This document shows positions 43,059-52,318 of a DNA stretch of 64,000 nucleotides, in pieces. The DNA comes from Cytophagales bacterium. Its GTDB lineage: Bacteria > Bacteroidota > Bacteroidia > Cytophagales > Cyclobacteriaceae. The position numbers and the translations under genes were made by a program. Location: the NCBI GenBank assembly GCA_020403045.1, contig JADBYK010000026.1, positions 1 through 64,000 on the forward strand, written 5' to 3'. Every line of letters begins with the position of its first letter. Positions within the stretch are counted from its first letter, which is position 1. The notes beneath the pieces are model-generated. The model was not told the DNA's origin, did not search any database, and was given only the letters and a program-made list of their open reading frames with translations.

Positions 43059-44213
43059 ATGAAAATTAATGGGTTTTTAGTATTTCTTATTGGATTTTTA
43101 CTAGTTGTGCTTTTGACAAATTTATACTACCCATTGCGCTACATTAAATATTTGATGCCATTAGCAGCAATGCCAATTTATTTTAGTTATAGTCGCATCA
43201 AACTCAGTTCACCGTCATCTAAGTACTATTTCAGCATCTTGATTTTCTACGTTATAATTTTCCTCTTTTTAGGAACTAATGACTATTTATTTTCGAGTCT
43301 TTCAAGTAGATATATACCTAATGTGGTATTTGTTTTATCGCCATTGCTGTTTTTAATTTTTATTCAACCATTGTTCAAGTATGAATTGATCAAAATATAT
43401 GTGTTGGTAATTTTCTATTTTAACACATTAATATTCATTCTAACAGAAGGGCGAGATTTCGTAAGCCTATTTTCAGGATCTATAAGCTTCTCTAATGCTT
43501 TATTGGCTTCTGAATTTCCAACAGAGAGTAATTTGGCATATGTGTTTGGCATCCTCTTGCTTTTCTTCATCTTAGAAAGGTATCCTTTTGGATATAAACT
43601 GGCGGCTTCAATACTTTTGATTCTTTGTTTCAAACGCGTTGTAATGGGTGCATTTGCAATAAGTTTTGGCATGTACTGGCTAAGCGATCTTTTAAAATTC
43701 AACCCAAGAAAATATAGATTTTTTTTGGCTACAGTGGGCGTTTTGATAAACCTCTTGTTTGTTAGCTTTACAAGCTTAATTGTAAAAGGAGAATATGATA
43801 ATTATATCTATGATAAAACAGGTGTTTCAACTGATCGTTTATTAATGGGTAGAAAATCTTTATATACGATTGCTTTTGATCAGGTGGGAGATGACGGTTG
43901 GATAGGTAAAGGTATCGGGAAAGTAGATGATGCGATTTATTCCGTTTACAATCTTCCAATTAACCTGCATTCTGAAATTTTACGAAATTATCTGGAATTT
44001 GGAATAATTATCTTTACACTGTGGCTGTTTGTTATTTTTTACCAGAATACATTCAGTATAAAATCATTTTCTCTTTTTGTTTATTTAAATGTTCTTTTGC
44101 TTACCGACAATGTTTTTATCTATTTCGATATAATGTTCTATTTTTATTTCATAATATTAATATTTCTGCATCAACAGGAAAAGCAAATAGAAGCTCAACA
44201 AAGTGAAAGCTAA
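43059..44213 (+). CDS. Wzy-like O-antigen polymerase candidate
   Basis: A roughly 384-residue protein with about ten hydrophobic helices and a large loop before the last ones. The loop ends GWIGKGIGKVDDAI...LHSEILRNYLEFGI, the GxGxG and H-x-E-x-LR-x-Y-x-E-x-G pattern of O-antigen ligase/polymerase (Wzy_C) proteins. It should polymerise lipid-linked repeats in the periplasm. An ATG at 43059 with an A-rich leader is preferred; a GTG at 43035 overlapping the previous gene by 10 bp is possible. It is strongly AT-rich, like typical wzy genes. Confidence 0.68.
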   Translation: MKINGFLVFLIGFLLVVLLTNLYYPLRYIKYLMPLAAMPIYFSYSRIKLSSPSSKYYFSILIFYVIIFLFLGTNDYLFSSLSSRYIPNVVFVLSPLLFLIFIQPLFKYELIKIYVLVIFYFNTLIFILTEGRDFVSLFSGSISFSNALLASEFPTESNLAYVFGILLLFFILERYPFGYKLAASILLILCFKRVVMGAFAISFGMYWLSDLLKFNPRKYRFFLATVGVLINLLFVSFTSLIVKGEYDNYIYDKTGVSTDRLLMGRKSLYTIAFDQVGDDGWIGKGIGKVDDAIYSVYNLPINLHSEILRNYLEFGIIIFTLWLFVIFYQNTFSIKSFSLFVYLNVLLLTDNVFIYFDIMFYFYFIILIFLHQQEKQIEAQQSES

Positions 44214-44291
44214 TTATTTTATTTCTTCCTTTGTTAAGCTCACTCCGAAAAACAATAGCTTTTTCTACAATTTGGTTATACTGGTCGAAAA

Positions 44292-45479
44292 ATGAGGATA
44301 TTATTAGTTCATAATCGATACAAACAATATGGCGGAGAAGATGCCGTTGTAGAAGCCGAAAGAGCGCTTCTTGCCAATAATGGCCATTTGGTTGAGCTCT
44401 TGATTTTTGACAATGATCGACTCTCAGGATTATTTAGCAAAATTGGAATCGGACTCCAATTAATTTATAACCGCAAATCATATCGAAAGCTTGAGAATAA
44501 AATAAAGGAGTTCAAACCTGAGATTATCCATATCCATAATATCTTTTACATGGCTTCGCCATCAGTACTCTATGCGGCTAGTAAATATAGAATACCTACA
44601 GTAGTCTCACTTCATAACTATCGGTTGATTTGTTCTGGTGCTCTCTTAATGAGAGACTCAAAGCCTTGCACATTGTGCATTCAAGAGAAATTCCCGATTT
44701 ATGGTGTTAAGTATAGTTGTCATCGCAATTCTAAGTTAGAGACAGCTCAACTTACTTTTGTTACAGGGATACATAAACTTATCAACACCTGGAATCTTAA
44801 AGTATCCAGATATATTGCATTAACTGAATTTGCAAGGAGCCAATTTATAGATTCTTCGTTAGGAATTTTGCCTGAGAAAATTGTTGTCAAGCCCAGTAGT
44901 GTTACTGATTGTGGGTTTAGCTCCGTAAGAGAACGTGAAAATTATTTTTTGTTCGTTGGTAGACTATCTGAAGAGAAAGGGGTTAACGTATTGTTAAAGA
45001 CCTTTCAAGATAGAAAAATTCGTTTAGAAATTATTGGTGATGGATTGCTTAGGTCGCAAGTAACCTCTGCCTCAGCAGCTCATAATAATATTCATTATTG
45101 GGGATATAAGGACAAACCATTTATCATTTCTAGAATAAAGAAGTGCATAGCCCTAATAGTACCGTCAATTTGGTACGAGGGCTTGCCTATAACCATTTTG
45201 GAGGCCTATTCAACGGGTACTCCAGTAATTGTTTCAGATTTGGAAAACTTGAACGAAATAGTAACTCATGGATACAATGGCATTCATTTTAGCGCAAATG
45301 ACCCTGCTGACCTGCTTAGGTGCATAGAAGAATTCGATTTAAATAGCCGCTATTATGCCGATTTATATTCAAATGCAAGAGAAACATACTTGAGCAAATT
45401 TACTCCGGAAATAAATCATCAAAATTTGCTGAACCTGTACCTTCCATTATTAAATAACGGGAGCACTCTTCAAACATGA
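44292..45479 (+). CDS. Family 4 glycosyltransferase
   Basis: A 395-residue GT-B retaining transferase. It starts MRILLVHNRYKQYGGEDAVVE (Gly-rich acceptor loop), with EIIHIHNIFYMASPSVL near residue 85 and VSLHNYRLICSGALL near 113. A cysteine cluster (PCTLCIQEKFPIYGVKYSCHRN) follows. The C-terminal donor domain has FVGRLSEEKGVNVLL near 220 and the EX7E motif in VPSIWYEGLPITILEAY near 300. Cytoplasmic repeat-unit assembly is expected; specificity is unknown. It overlaps the next gene by 4 bp. Confidence 0.92.
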   Translation: MRILLVHNRYKQYGGEDAVVEAERALLANNGHLVELLIFDNDRLSGLFSKIGIGLQLIYNRKSYRKLENKIKEFKPEIIHIHNIFYMASPSVLYAASKYRIPTVVSLHNYRLICSGALLMRDSKPCTLCIQEKFPIYGVKYSCHRNSKLETAQLTFVTGIHKLINTWNLKVSRYIALTEFARSQFIDSSLGILPEKIVVKPSSVTDCGFSSVRERENYFLFVGRLSEEKGVNVLLKTFQDRKIRLEIIGDGLLRSQVTSASAAHNNIHYWGYKDKPFIISRIKKCIALIVPSIWYEGLPITILEAYSTGTPVIVSDLENLNEIVTHGYNGIHFSANDPADLLRCIEEFDLNSRYYADLYSNARETYLSKFTPEINHQNLLNLYLPLLNNGSTLQT

Positions 45480-46705
45480 ATACATCCATTTACGACAAAC
45501 TTAAAAAATTGATTATGGTTTTGCTTATGGCATCTTTGCCATTTCATATCCATGTTTCAAGTATACTTATCATACTAGGAGTACTGCTAACTATATTTAA
45601 GATTCTAACAAAGAACGAGTGGCAAAAATTAGAGTTAAGTCAGCTATCAATCAGTTTGCTCTTTTTCTTGTTCGTTGAGCTAATTGGATTAGTGTATACG
45701 AGTAAAGAGAATATAGGGGTAGGTTTGTTTAACATTGAGAAACATTTGAGTTTTATTTTTTTACCGATTCTGTTTGTGGATTTTAACATCGATGAGAAAC
45801 TAAGGCGTTTACTCTTGCTGGTTTTTGTTATTAGCTGTTTTTTTGCTATGCTATTTTGTGTTGTTATAAATATTCGTTTGAGTTTAGTCGAGGGCAAATA
45901 CTTTCACGAATATTATTTTTCGCATGATAGATTTTCACAACCAATTGAGATGCAAGCTGTTTACTTTGGATTGTACTTGAGTTGGGCTGTTTTAATTTTG
46001 GGCAGTCTCTATTTAGAAAAACCTATTAAGAAAAGCAATATCTTTTTTGTAAGCTTTTTTGTTTTAATTTTTATACTAGGGCTAGTTGCAACGGGTGCTA
46101 GGACAGTTTTAGGAGCTTTGACGATTACGGTTTTCGCAAACCTTTTAATTTATGCGATTAACATAAAGTCGTATAAAACTTTATTAGTTGCTATTGCCTT
46201 CCCTTTAGTTGTTGCGGTTTTAGTTTCTTTGAATCCAGTATCAAGAACACGGTTTTTAGATGTGTTGAATAAAAACGCTGAGAAATCAAGCTACGATAGC
46301 TATTTTGCAAGAACCTATATTTGGAGGCCAGGGTTGGAAGCTGTAAAAGAGAACTTTTGGTTTGGCGTTGGGACGGGCGATGGGCAGACCGAATTGGATA
46401 AAAAATTTATAAAGTACAACTACTCAGCGGGGATTGGGCTGTTTAATATGCACAATCAATATCTTCAATTGATGTTAGATTTAGGATTAGTCGGTCTTTT
46501 CGCTTTCATAGCAATATTTTTTATACACCTCCGGAATGCTTATTTTAAAATGGATTTTCTTTACTTATCGTTTTTATCTTTGTTTATGATTAGTTGTCTA
46601 ACAGAATCAATGCTTAATAGGAACAAAGGTGTTTTATTCTTTGTATTGTTCGGTATAGTGCTTTTCAAATCCCACTCTACTTCTAAATCACCTCGAGGTA
46701 ACTAG
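45476..46705 (+). CDS. O-antigen ligase/polymerase family protein (copy 1)
   Basis: A 409-residue protein with ten to twelve hydrophobic helices and the Wzy_C/WaaL loop: RTYIWRPGLEAVKENFWFGVGTGDGQ near residue 280 and LFNMHNQYLQLMLDLGLVGL near 325, where the His is the catalytic candidate in WaaL. It attaches glycan to lipid A core or polymerises repeats. It is clearly paralogous to the protein at 47668, sharing GVGTGD, HNQ and the loop QPxxxxxxYF. Confidence 0.82.
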   Translation: MNTSIYDKLKKLIMVLLMASLPFHIHVSSILIILGVLLTIFKILTKNEWQKLELSQLSISLLFFLFVELIGLVYTSKENIGVGLFNIEKHLSFIFLPILFVDFNIDEKLRRLLLLVFVISCFFAMLFCVVINIRLSLVEGKYFHEYYFSHDRFSQPIEMQAVYFGLYLSWAVLILGSLYLEKPIKKSNIFFVSFFVLIFILGLVATGARTVLGALTITVFANLLIYAINIKSYKTLLVAIAFPLVVAVLVSLNPVSRTRFLDVLNKNAEKSSYDSYFARTYIWRPGLEAVKENFWFGVGTGDGQTELDKKFIKYNYSAGIGLFNMHNQYLQLMLDLGLVGLFAFIAIFFIHLRNAYFKMDFLYLSFLSLFMISCLTESMLNRNKGVLFFVLFGIVLFKSHSTSKSPRGN

Positions 46706-46742
46706 ACCCTATACTTTTTATACATCATTAGATACTCAATTA

Positions 46743-47510
46743 ATGAAAAATAAGGTCAATATACTTTCAGTTAATATATCGACCTTAAACCTCGATAGCA
46801 CAGTAAGCTTGTTTGAAAGCTGGATTAGCAATGGTGAAAAAAGGCGCATATGTGTTACACCAGTCAATTGTGTTTTATGGGCACACAGAAATAAGCAGCT
46901 AAAGGATTTGTATAATTCTGCAGACATGTGTCTTCCAGATGGAGTACCATTAATCTGGGCTTCTAAACTGCTTGGGGCTCCTATTGATGGAAGAGTTACA
47001 GGATTGGATTTGCTTCCAAAATTTAGTTCTATAGCGGCAAATAAAGCATATCGATTTTTCTTCCTTGGTGCAAAAGATGGCGTTGCCGAGAAGCTTTCTA
47101 GTCATCTTTTGTCGATATACCCAAACCTGGTTATTGCGGGCTATTATTCACCGCCATTTGCGGAGCGATTTTCAGACGAGGAAAATAACAAAATGATTAC
47201 GATGATTAATGTTGCGAAGCCCCACATTCTATGGGTCAGTCTAACAGCGCCTAAACAAGATTTTTGGATTTTTGATCATTTTCAAAAAATAGATGCGAAC
47301 ATCATGATTGGCGTTGGTGGTGCATTTGAAGTTACCGCAGGATTAATTCCAAGAGCGCCCTTGTGGATGCAGAGAAATGGCCTTGAGTGGTTGTTTAGAT
47401 TCTTCCAAGAACCAAGAAGGCTGTTTAAACGGTACATTATACAAGCGCCTCTATTTATACCACTTATCTTTTTGCAGAAGCTTCGGTCTTTGATTTGTAA
47501 GATTGAGTGA
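46743..47510 (+). CDS. WecG/TagA/CpsF family glycosyltransferase (GT26)
   Basis: A 255-residue GT26 enzyme adding the second sugar to a polyprenyl-diphosphate-linked primer (for example ManNAc-uronate or ManNAc). It has CVTPVNCVLWAHRNKQLKDLYNSAD near residue 40, CLPDGVPLIWASKLLG near 62 (catalytic Asp), FFLGAKDGVAEKLS near 102 and the C-terminal GVGGAFEVTAG with RNGLEWLFRFFQEPRRLFKRY. It lies between the two ligase paralogues. Confidence 0.92.
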   Translation: MKNKVNILSVNISTLNLDSTVSLFESWISNGEKRRICVTPVNCVLWAHRNKQLKDLYNSADMCLPDGVPLIWASKLLGAPIDGRVTGLDLLPKFSSIAANKAYRFFFLGAKDGVAEKLSSHLLSIYPNLVIAGYYSPPFAERFSDEENNKMITMINVAKPHILWVSLTAPKQDFWIFDHFQKIDANIMIGVGGAFEVTAGLIPRAPLWMQRNGLEWLFRFFQEPRRLFKRYIIQAPLFIPLIFLQKLRSLICKIE

Positions 47511-47667
47511 GAAGTCTTTATAGAACTTACACAGATATCAGGCATGATTACAGTAATTGTTCACTGATAAAGTTTAATTTACAAACCAGATTAGAAATCT
47601 GCTATAATTTTTATTTATAATTAAAACGCCTTAACTTGCCTTGCAGTATGGGCTTTCTTGTCACATA

Positions 47668-48867
47668 ATGATGGAAAGAATACTATTTTACTTATTTTGC
47701 TCTTTCTGCTTTGCTCTTCCTCTTTCGCAGCTTGTAAATTCAAGGCTGCTATTTATGATTGTCGTCTTAAGTCTGTTGCTACTTGGGCAGAAGGTTTCTA
47801 TAAAGGTTCTACTAAATCAATCTTGGGATTTGCTCCTATTTTTTCTAATCCTAACAATTGGACTTATCTACTCAACCGATTTTAAATTGGGCCTAAGGCA
47901 ATTGGAGACAAGTTTGAGTTTTATTGGCGTGCCAGTGGTTGTTTACGGACTCGGTGGATTTTCAAAGGAGCGAATGAACAGTGCATTTTATGCATTTGCT
48001 TTAGGTGCTCTTGTGGCGGGATTGATTTGTATCATCAATGCAGCTGTTTCCTTCACAAAAACGGGCGACTACCAGGTTTTCTTTTACAATCAATTTACGC
48101 AGCCAGTCGATTCGCACCCGACCTACTTTGCATACTATTTGATATTTATCATAACTTTTGGGCTTTATTTTTTATACTATGATTTGCCGAAGCAGTTTTT
48201 CGGATCAGCTGTGGCGGCATTGTTGTTCTTTTTTGTATTATTGTTACTGACTGGAGGGCAAACTGCCTTTATCAGTCTTTTGCTGACATTTGCCTTTTTC
48301 ATATCCAAGTATTCACTTGAGGAGAAAACAAGACGAGAATCGTTGGTAGTGACACTCATAGCAACTATGTTAGTTAGTATGGTAGTCGTTACTATATTTT
48401 TTAGGAACAACGAGCAGTTTTTCTCGACTGGCAGTCAAAATGATTATTGGGAACGAATGGCTCTTTGGAAATCTGCCATTGCGGCAAACACAAGTCCACT
48501 TTTTGGAGTTGGCACCGGAGATTACAATCTGGTGCTGAATGAGTACTACCGGGGACATCAAATGAATCACTTTGCTGAAGAGAATTTTAACTCACATAAC
48601 CAACTCATTCAGATGTATTTTTCGAATGGTTTAGTCGGCCTGTTTAGTCTCCTGCTAGTTCTGGGAAGACCTTTGTATGTTTCAGTAACGCAGCGCAATC
48701 TATTGGGAATCTTGTTATACTTTCCATTTTTAATGTACGGAGTAAACGAGGTGTTCTTGGGTCGCTACCAGGGGGTGGTTTTTCTGGCGTTGGTACACCA
48801 GATTCTTGTTTCACAACATCCGGACACATCGGCTGCTATAGAACCATTGAAAGTTAATAAATTGTGA
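47668..48867 (+). CDS. O-antigen ligase/polymerase family protein (copy 2)
   Basis: A 399-residue polytopic protein of the same family as the gene at 45476, with about eleven hydrophobic helices. The signature loop is LFGVGTGDYNLVLNEYY near residue 280 and NFNSHNQLIQMYFSNGLVGLFS near 305, again with the H-N-Q. The frame is open back to a TTG at 47641, but MMERILFYLF at 47668 gives a normal amino end before helix 1. One of the two copies may be the ligase (WaaL) and the other a polymerase; the sequence does not decide which. Confidence 0.8.
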   Translation: MMERILFYLFCSFCFALPLSQLVNSRLLFMIVVLSLLLLGQKVSIKVLLNQSWDLLLFFLILTIGLIYSTDFKLGLRQLETSLSFIGVPVVVYGLGGFSKERMNSAFYAFALGALVAGLICIINAAVSFTKTGDYQVFFYNQFTQPVDSHPTYFAYYLIFIITFGLYFLYYDLPKQFFGSAVAALLFFFVLLLLTGGQTAFISLLLTFAFFISKYSLEEKTRRESLVVTLIATMLVSMVVVTIFFRNNEQFFSTGSQNDYWERMALWKSAIAANTSPLFGVGTGDYNLVLNEYYRGHQMNHFAEENFNSHNQLIQMYFSNGLVGLFSLLLVLGRPLYVSVTQRNLLGILLYFPFLMYGVNEVFLGRYQGVVFLALVHQILVSQHPDTSAAIEPLKVNKL

Positions 48868-48898
48868 TTTTTCGGGTGATCTTTAAACCGAGTACTCA

Positions 48899-50230
48899 AT
48901 GCCTGGTTTGGTAAGGGTCTTATTATTTTTTGTGGATTTGTTTTTTTTGAATCTGGCTATTCAGGTGTCGTACCTAACACGATTTTCGGGAGCTGATGAA
49001 GCCAATCGTGTGTACTTGCTTATTTATTCCAGCCTGGCATGGTTGTTTTTGGTGTTGGTTTCTAACCCCTACGGAATCACAAAGAATTGGACACTGCCCA
49101 AGATAATCAAAAGTCAGATAGTGTTTCTTCTTATACACCTGATGGTGGTAACCTCTCTCATTTTGTTCTTCAAAAGAAGTTATGGTTTTTTTCAGATTGG
49201 AACTATTTACATAGTGTTTGTACCCATTTTCTTTCTTTCTAAACTGGCGATTTTTTACGTGCGAAAATTGAAGACTGAAGAAGTCGCGCGAAATTATCTT
49301 TTAATCGGAAGAAATGAACTGGCCTTTGAGTTGCGGAGGTATTTTTTGGTACACCCTGCGGAACGCTTTCGATTTGTGGGGTATATTGACTTGTCAGACT
49401 CTTTTGTCGACCATGTGCAAGACTTCTGCGCTGCCAACGAGGTGCATCAAATATTCTGTTGTGTCCCTGAAGTTACTGAGCAGGAAATGAGTCGGCTGGT
49501 GAATTTTGGACTGGACTCCCTCATACAAGTGAAAATTGTGATCGATGCAGGTTCTATTAGCAAGCGTGCTCTGAAGTTGGATGATAACGATCATCAGCCG
49601 GCCTTTGAAGTGGCAGTTATTCCGCTTGATGAAACCCGTAATCAATTAGTCAAACGAATTTTTGATATTGTTTTCTCGGTCGCCTTTAGTCTGTTAGTTC
49701 TTTCCTGGCTGATCCCAATCGTTGCGTTGCTGATCAAGTTAGATTCACGGGGCCCTGTTTTTTTCGTTCAAAAAAGAAATGGTCAAAAGAACACACCTTT
49801 TGGCTGTATCAAATTCAGAACAATGGTAGTCAACCAAGAGTCTGATATAAAACAGGCAACCAAAGATGACAACCGTATCACCCGACTGGGCAAGTTTTTG
49901 CGAAAGAGTAGCGTGGATGAGTTCCCGCAATTTATCAACGTTCTTATTGGTGATATGTCATTGATCGGCCCCCGCCCACATCCAATCAAATTGAATGAGC
50001 AGTTTGCAAAACAAATTAATAATATTATGGCGCGTCACTATGTAAAACCCGGAATCACAGGGCTCGCCCAATGTATGGGCTATAGGGGAGAGACCAAAGA
50101 CTTGGCAGACATGGAGAACCGAGTCAGGCTTGATCGATACTATATTGAAAACTGGTCGTTCTGGCTCGATATTAGAATAATCTTTTTAACTATCGTAAGT
50201 TTGCTTCGTGGCAGTGAAAAAGCTTACTAA
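48899..50230 (+). CDS. Polyprenyl glycosylphosphotransferase (WbaP/WcaJ type)
   Basis: A 443-residue initiating transferase placing a sugar phosphate (glucose or galactose type) on undecaprenyl phosphate. Four N-terminal helices lead to a soluble CoA-binding-3-like domain (about 125-240), then a re-entrant helix and the catalytic Bac_transf domain: VKRIFDIVFSVAFSLLVL near 250, GPVFFVQKRNG, CIKFRTMVVN near 305, DEFPQFINVLIGDMSLIGPRP (catalytic Asp-Glu) near 340, and YIENWSFWLDIRII at the end. Full length for the family. Confidence 0.93.
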   Translation: MPGLVRVLLFFVDLFFLNLAIQVSYLTRFSGADEANRVYLLIYSSLAWLFLVLVSNPYGITKNWTLPKIIKSQIVFLLIHLMVVTSLILFFKRSYGFFQIGTIYIVFVPIFFLSKLAIFYVRKLKTEEVARNYLLIGRNELAFELRRYFLVHPAERFRFVGYIDLSDSFVDHVQDFCAANEVHQIFCCVPEVTEQEMSRLVNFGLDSLIQVKIVIDAGSISKRALKLDDNDHQPAFEVAVIPLDETRNQLVKRIFDIVFSVAFSLLVLSWLIPIVALLIKLDSRGPVFFVQKRNGQKNTPFGCIKFRTMVVNQESDIKQATKDDNRITRLGKFLRKSSVDEFPQFINVLIGDMSLIGPRPHPIKLNEQFAKQINNIMARHYVKPGITGLAQCMGYRGETKDLADMENRVRLDRYYIENWSFWLDIRIIFLTIVSLLRGSEKAY

Positions 50231-50293
50231 CCAAACATCAACACCATCATACGCCTGTTTTTATATACAGCCATCTCCTTCTTAATCTCCTTT

Positions 50294-51289
50294 TTGGTGA
50301 TGCCTGTACTCATCAAAATTTTGAGTCAGTGGAAGCTGTATGACTCGCCAGGTGACCACAAAATTCATTCTGACTTCAAACCTTCCATGGGTGGTGTGGC
50401 TATTTTTATGGGAGCCATTTTTGCCCTTCTTATGTCACTTTCGCTTATCAATTGGTCGGAGCAAAAATATTTTTTCATCTCGGTTACCCTCATGTTTATG
50501 ATTGGCCTGCGCGATGATGTGTTGGCACTCACGCCAAAGCAAAAATTATATAGCCAGTTTCTTCCCGTATTGTTGCTCGTGTTTCTGGATAACGTCACCC
50601 TCAATTCCACCTACGGCCTCATCGATTTGCCATTTGTACCAAATTGGATTATTTGGATCTTCAGTATTTTTACACTGATCATCTTAACGAATGCCTACAA
50701 TTTAATCGATGGTGTGGATGGTTTGGCGGGTTCTATCGGAGTGGTGGCGCTTACCTTTTTCGGACTTTGGTTTTACTCCATTGATCACCTTATCTTTAGT
50801 CTGGTCTGCATGACGTTTGCGGGAGCGATCCTGGGTTTTCTTTTTTTCAATTGGCAGCCCTCCAAAATCTTCATGGGTGACACGGGGGCGTTGATGATCG
50901 GGTTTCTCCTCTCTTTTATGGCCATTCAGTTTATCAATTTAAATTTTCAACTTCCTGTTGGTCATCAAGCCAAGTTCGAGGCCTCTATATCATCGGCTGT
51001 ATGTATAGTTATCATTCCTGTATTTGATACCTTAAGGGTGATCATTCTGCGTTTGCGTAAATGGCAGTCGCCTTTTAAAGCCGATCGCAATCACTTGCAT
51101 CACCAATTCCTTAACATTGGTTTCTCGCATAGTAAAACCGTGATCGTGCTGGTAATGATCAATCTCGCTTTCATTGGGCTAGCCTGGTGGTTGAGAAACC
51201 AATCGGATGCGTTAATTTTACCACTCACAATCGTGCTTTGCTTAGCCATCAACCTAGCAGTTAAGAAAGCACAGAAATTGACCTCGTAA
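50294..51289 (+). CDS. WecA/Rfe-type polyprenyl-phosphate GlcNAc-1-phosphate transferase
   Basis: A polytopic MraY/WecA family enzyme of about 331 residues from the TTG at 50294. Motifs are GVAIFMGA, DDVLALTPKQKLYSQ near residue 78, NAYNLIDGVDGLAG near 135, FMGDTGALMIGF near 195 and the HxHH-type loop RNHLHHQFLN near 262. Translation upstream of 50294 remains open back to the preceding gene's stop and encodes the missing part of helix 1 (LFLYTAISFLISF), yet contains no ATG, GTG or TTG. The true start is therefore probably a rare codon (ATC, ATA or CTG between 50237 and 50257), so this 5' end is provisional. Confidence 0.88.
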   Translation: MVMPVLIKILSQWKLYDSPGDHKIHSDFKPSMGGVAIFMGAIFALLMSLSLINWSEQKYFFISVTLMFMIGLRDDVLALTPKQKLYSQFLPVLLLVFLDNVTLNSTYGLIDLPFVPNWIIWIFSIFTLIILTNAYNLIDGVDGLAGSIGVVALTFFGLWFYSIDHLIFSLVCMTFAGAILGFLFFNWQPSKIFMGDTGALMIGFLLSFMAIQFINLNFQLPVGHQAKFEASISSAVCIVIIPVFDTLRVIILRLRKWQSPFKADRNHLHHQFLNIGFSHSKTVIVLVMINLAFIGLAWWLRNQSDALILPLTIVLCLAINLAVKKAQKLTS

Positions 51290-51295
51290 AAAAGC

Positions 51296-52318
51296 ATGGA
51301 AGAGAAGGTAAAAAAAATACAGCAAGAAGTGGATTCTTTTTTGGTAAAGTCAAAGGATGATCTGGAAGCATTTCGACTTAAGTTCATTAGCAAGAAAGGG
51401 CAGTTGATGTCTCTTTTTGATGACTTGAAGTTGGCTTCAGTTGAAGAGAAAAAGAAGCTAGGCAAAACCCTCAATGATCTTAAGCAACTCGCTGAGAATA
51501 GATTCAAATCACTTCAGGAGTCAATCGAGAATACCACTTCGTCCGACCGCGAAACCATGGACCTATCACTTCCGGTCATTCCTAATAAAACGGGCAATTT
51601 GCATCCACTCAATTTAACCCGCTATCGCATCATCGAAATTTTTGAGCGCCTTGGTTTCAATGTTTCGGATGGCCCTGAAATTGAGGACGACTGGCATAAC
51701 TTTACGGCTCTCAATTTCCCTGAAAATCACCCTGCCCGCGAGATGCAGGACACCTTTTTTATAGAAAAGAATCCAGACGTGCTGCTTCGCACACACACCT
51801 CCAACGTGCAGGTGCGTTTGATGAAGAACCAAAAACCGCCCATTCGTTCCATCATGCCTGGGCGAGTGTATCGCAATGAAGCCATTTCCGCCAGAGCCCA
51901 TTGCTTTTTTCATCAGGTGGAGGGATTGTACATCGACAAGAACGTGGGCTTCTCTGATTTGAAGCAGACACTTTATCATTTTGCGAAAGAGATGTTCGGC
52001 AAGGACACCAAGATACGTTTGCGACCTTCTTATTTTCCATTTACCGAGCCTAGCGCTGAGATTGATATTTCTTGCCTCATCTGCCATGGCAAGGGATGTA
52101 ACGTTTGCAAGTATAGCGGATGGGTTGAAATCGCAGGGTCAGGTATGGTGCATCCAAATGTGTTACGCAATGGTGGCATTGACCCCGAAGAGTTCACCGG
52201 TTTTGCATTTGGAATGGGCATTGAGCGAATCACCATGTTGAGGTATAGCATCAATGACTTACGTCTTTTCTCGGAAAATGATGTTCGATTTTTGCGACAG
52301 TTCAAATCGGTTGTATAA
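51296..52318 (+). CDS. pheS: Phenylalanine-tRNA ligase alpha subunit
   Basis: The 340-residue catalytic alpha subunit that charges tRNA-Phe with PheT (not in window). An N-terminal coiled coil (about 1-85) is followed by the class II core: LTRYRIIEIFERLGFNVSDGPEIE near 105, ENHPAREMQDTFFI near 142, GRVYRNEAISARAHCFFHQVEG (motif 2) near 190, a Cys-rich loop CLICHGKGCNVCKYSGW near 260, and motif 3 FAFGMGIERITMLRY near 310. It lies 6 bp after the wecA-like gene and abuts hbd. Confidence 0.97.
   Translation: MEEKVKKIQQEVDSFLVKSKDDLEAFRLKFISKKGQLMSLFDDLKLASVEEKKKLGKTLNDLKQLAENRFKSLQESIENTTSSDRETMDLSLPVIPNKTGNLHPLNLTRYRIIEIFERLGFNVSDGPEIEDDWHNFTALNFPENHPAREMQDTFFIEKNPDVLLRTHTSNVQVRLMKNQKPPIRSIMPGRVYRNEAISARAHCFFHQVEGLYIDKNVGFSDLKQTLYHFAKEMFGKDTKIRLRPSYFPFTEPSAEIDISCLICHGKGCNVCKYSGWVEIAGSGMVHPNVLRNGGIDPEEFTGFAFGMGIERITMLRYSINDLRLFSENDVRFLRQFKSVV

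Noticed and set aside
47658-47885. A 75-codon plus-strand frame
   Set aside because: It is a +1 shadow inside the O-antigen ligase gene, whose frame has clear helices and motifs.
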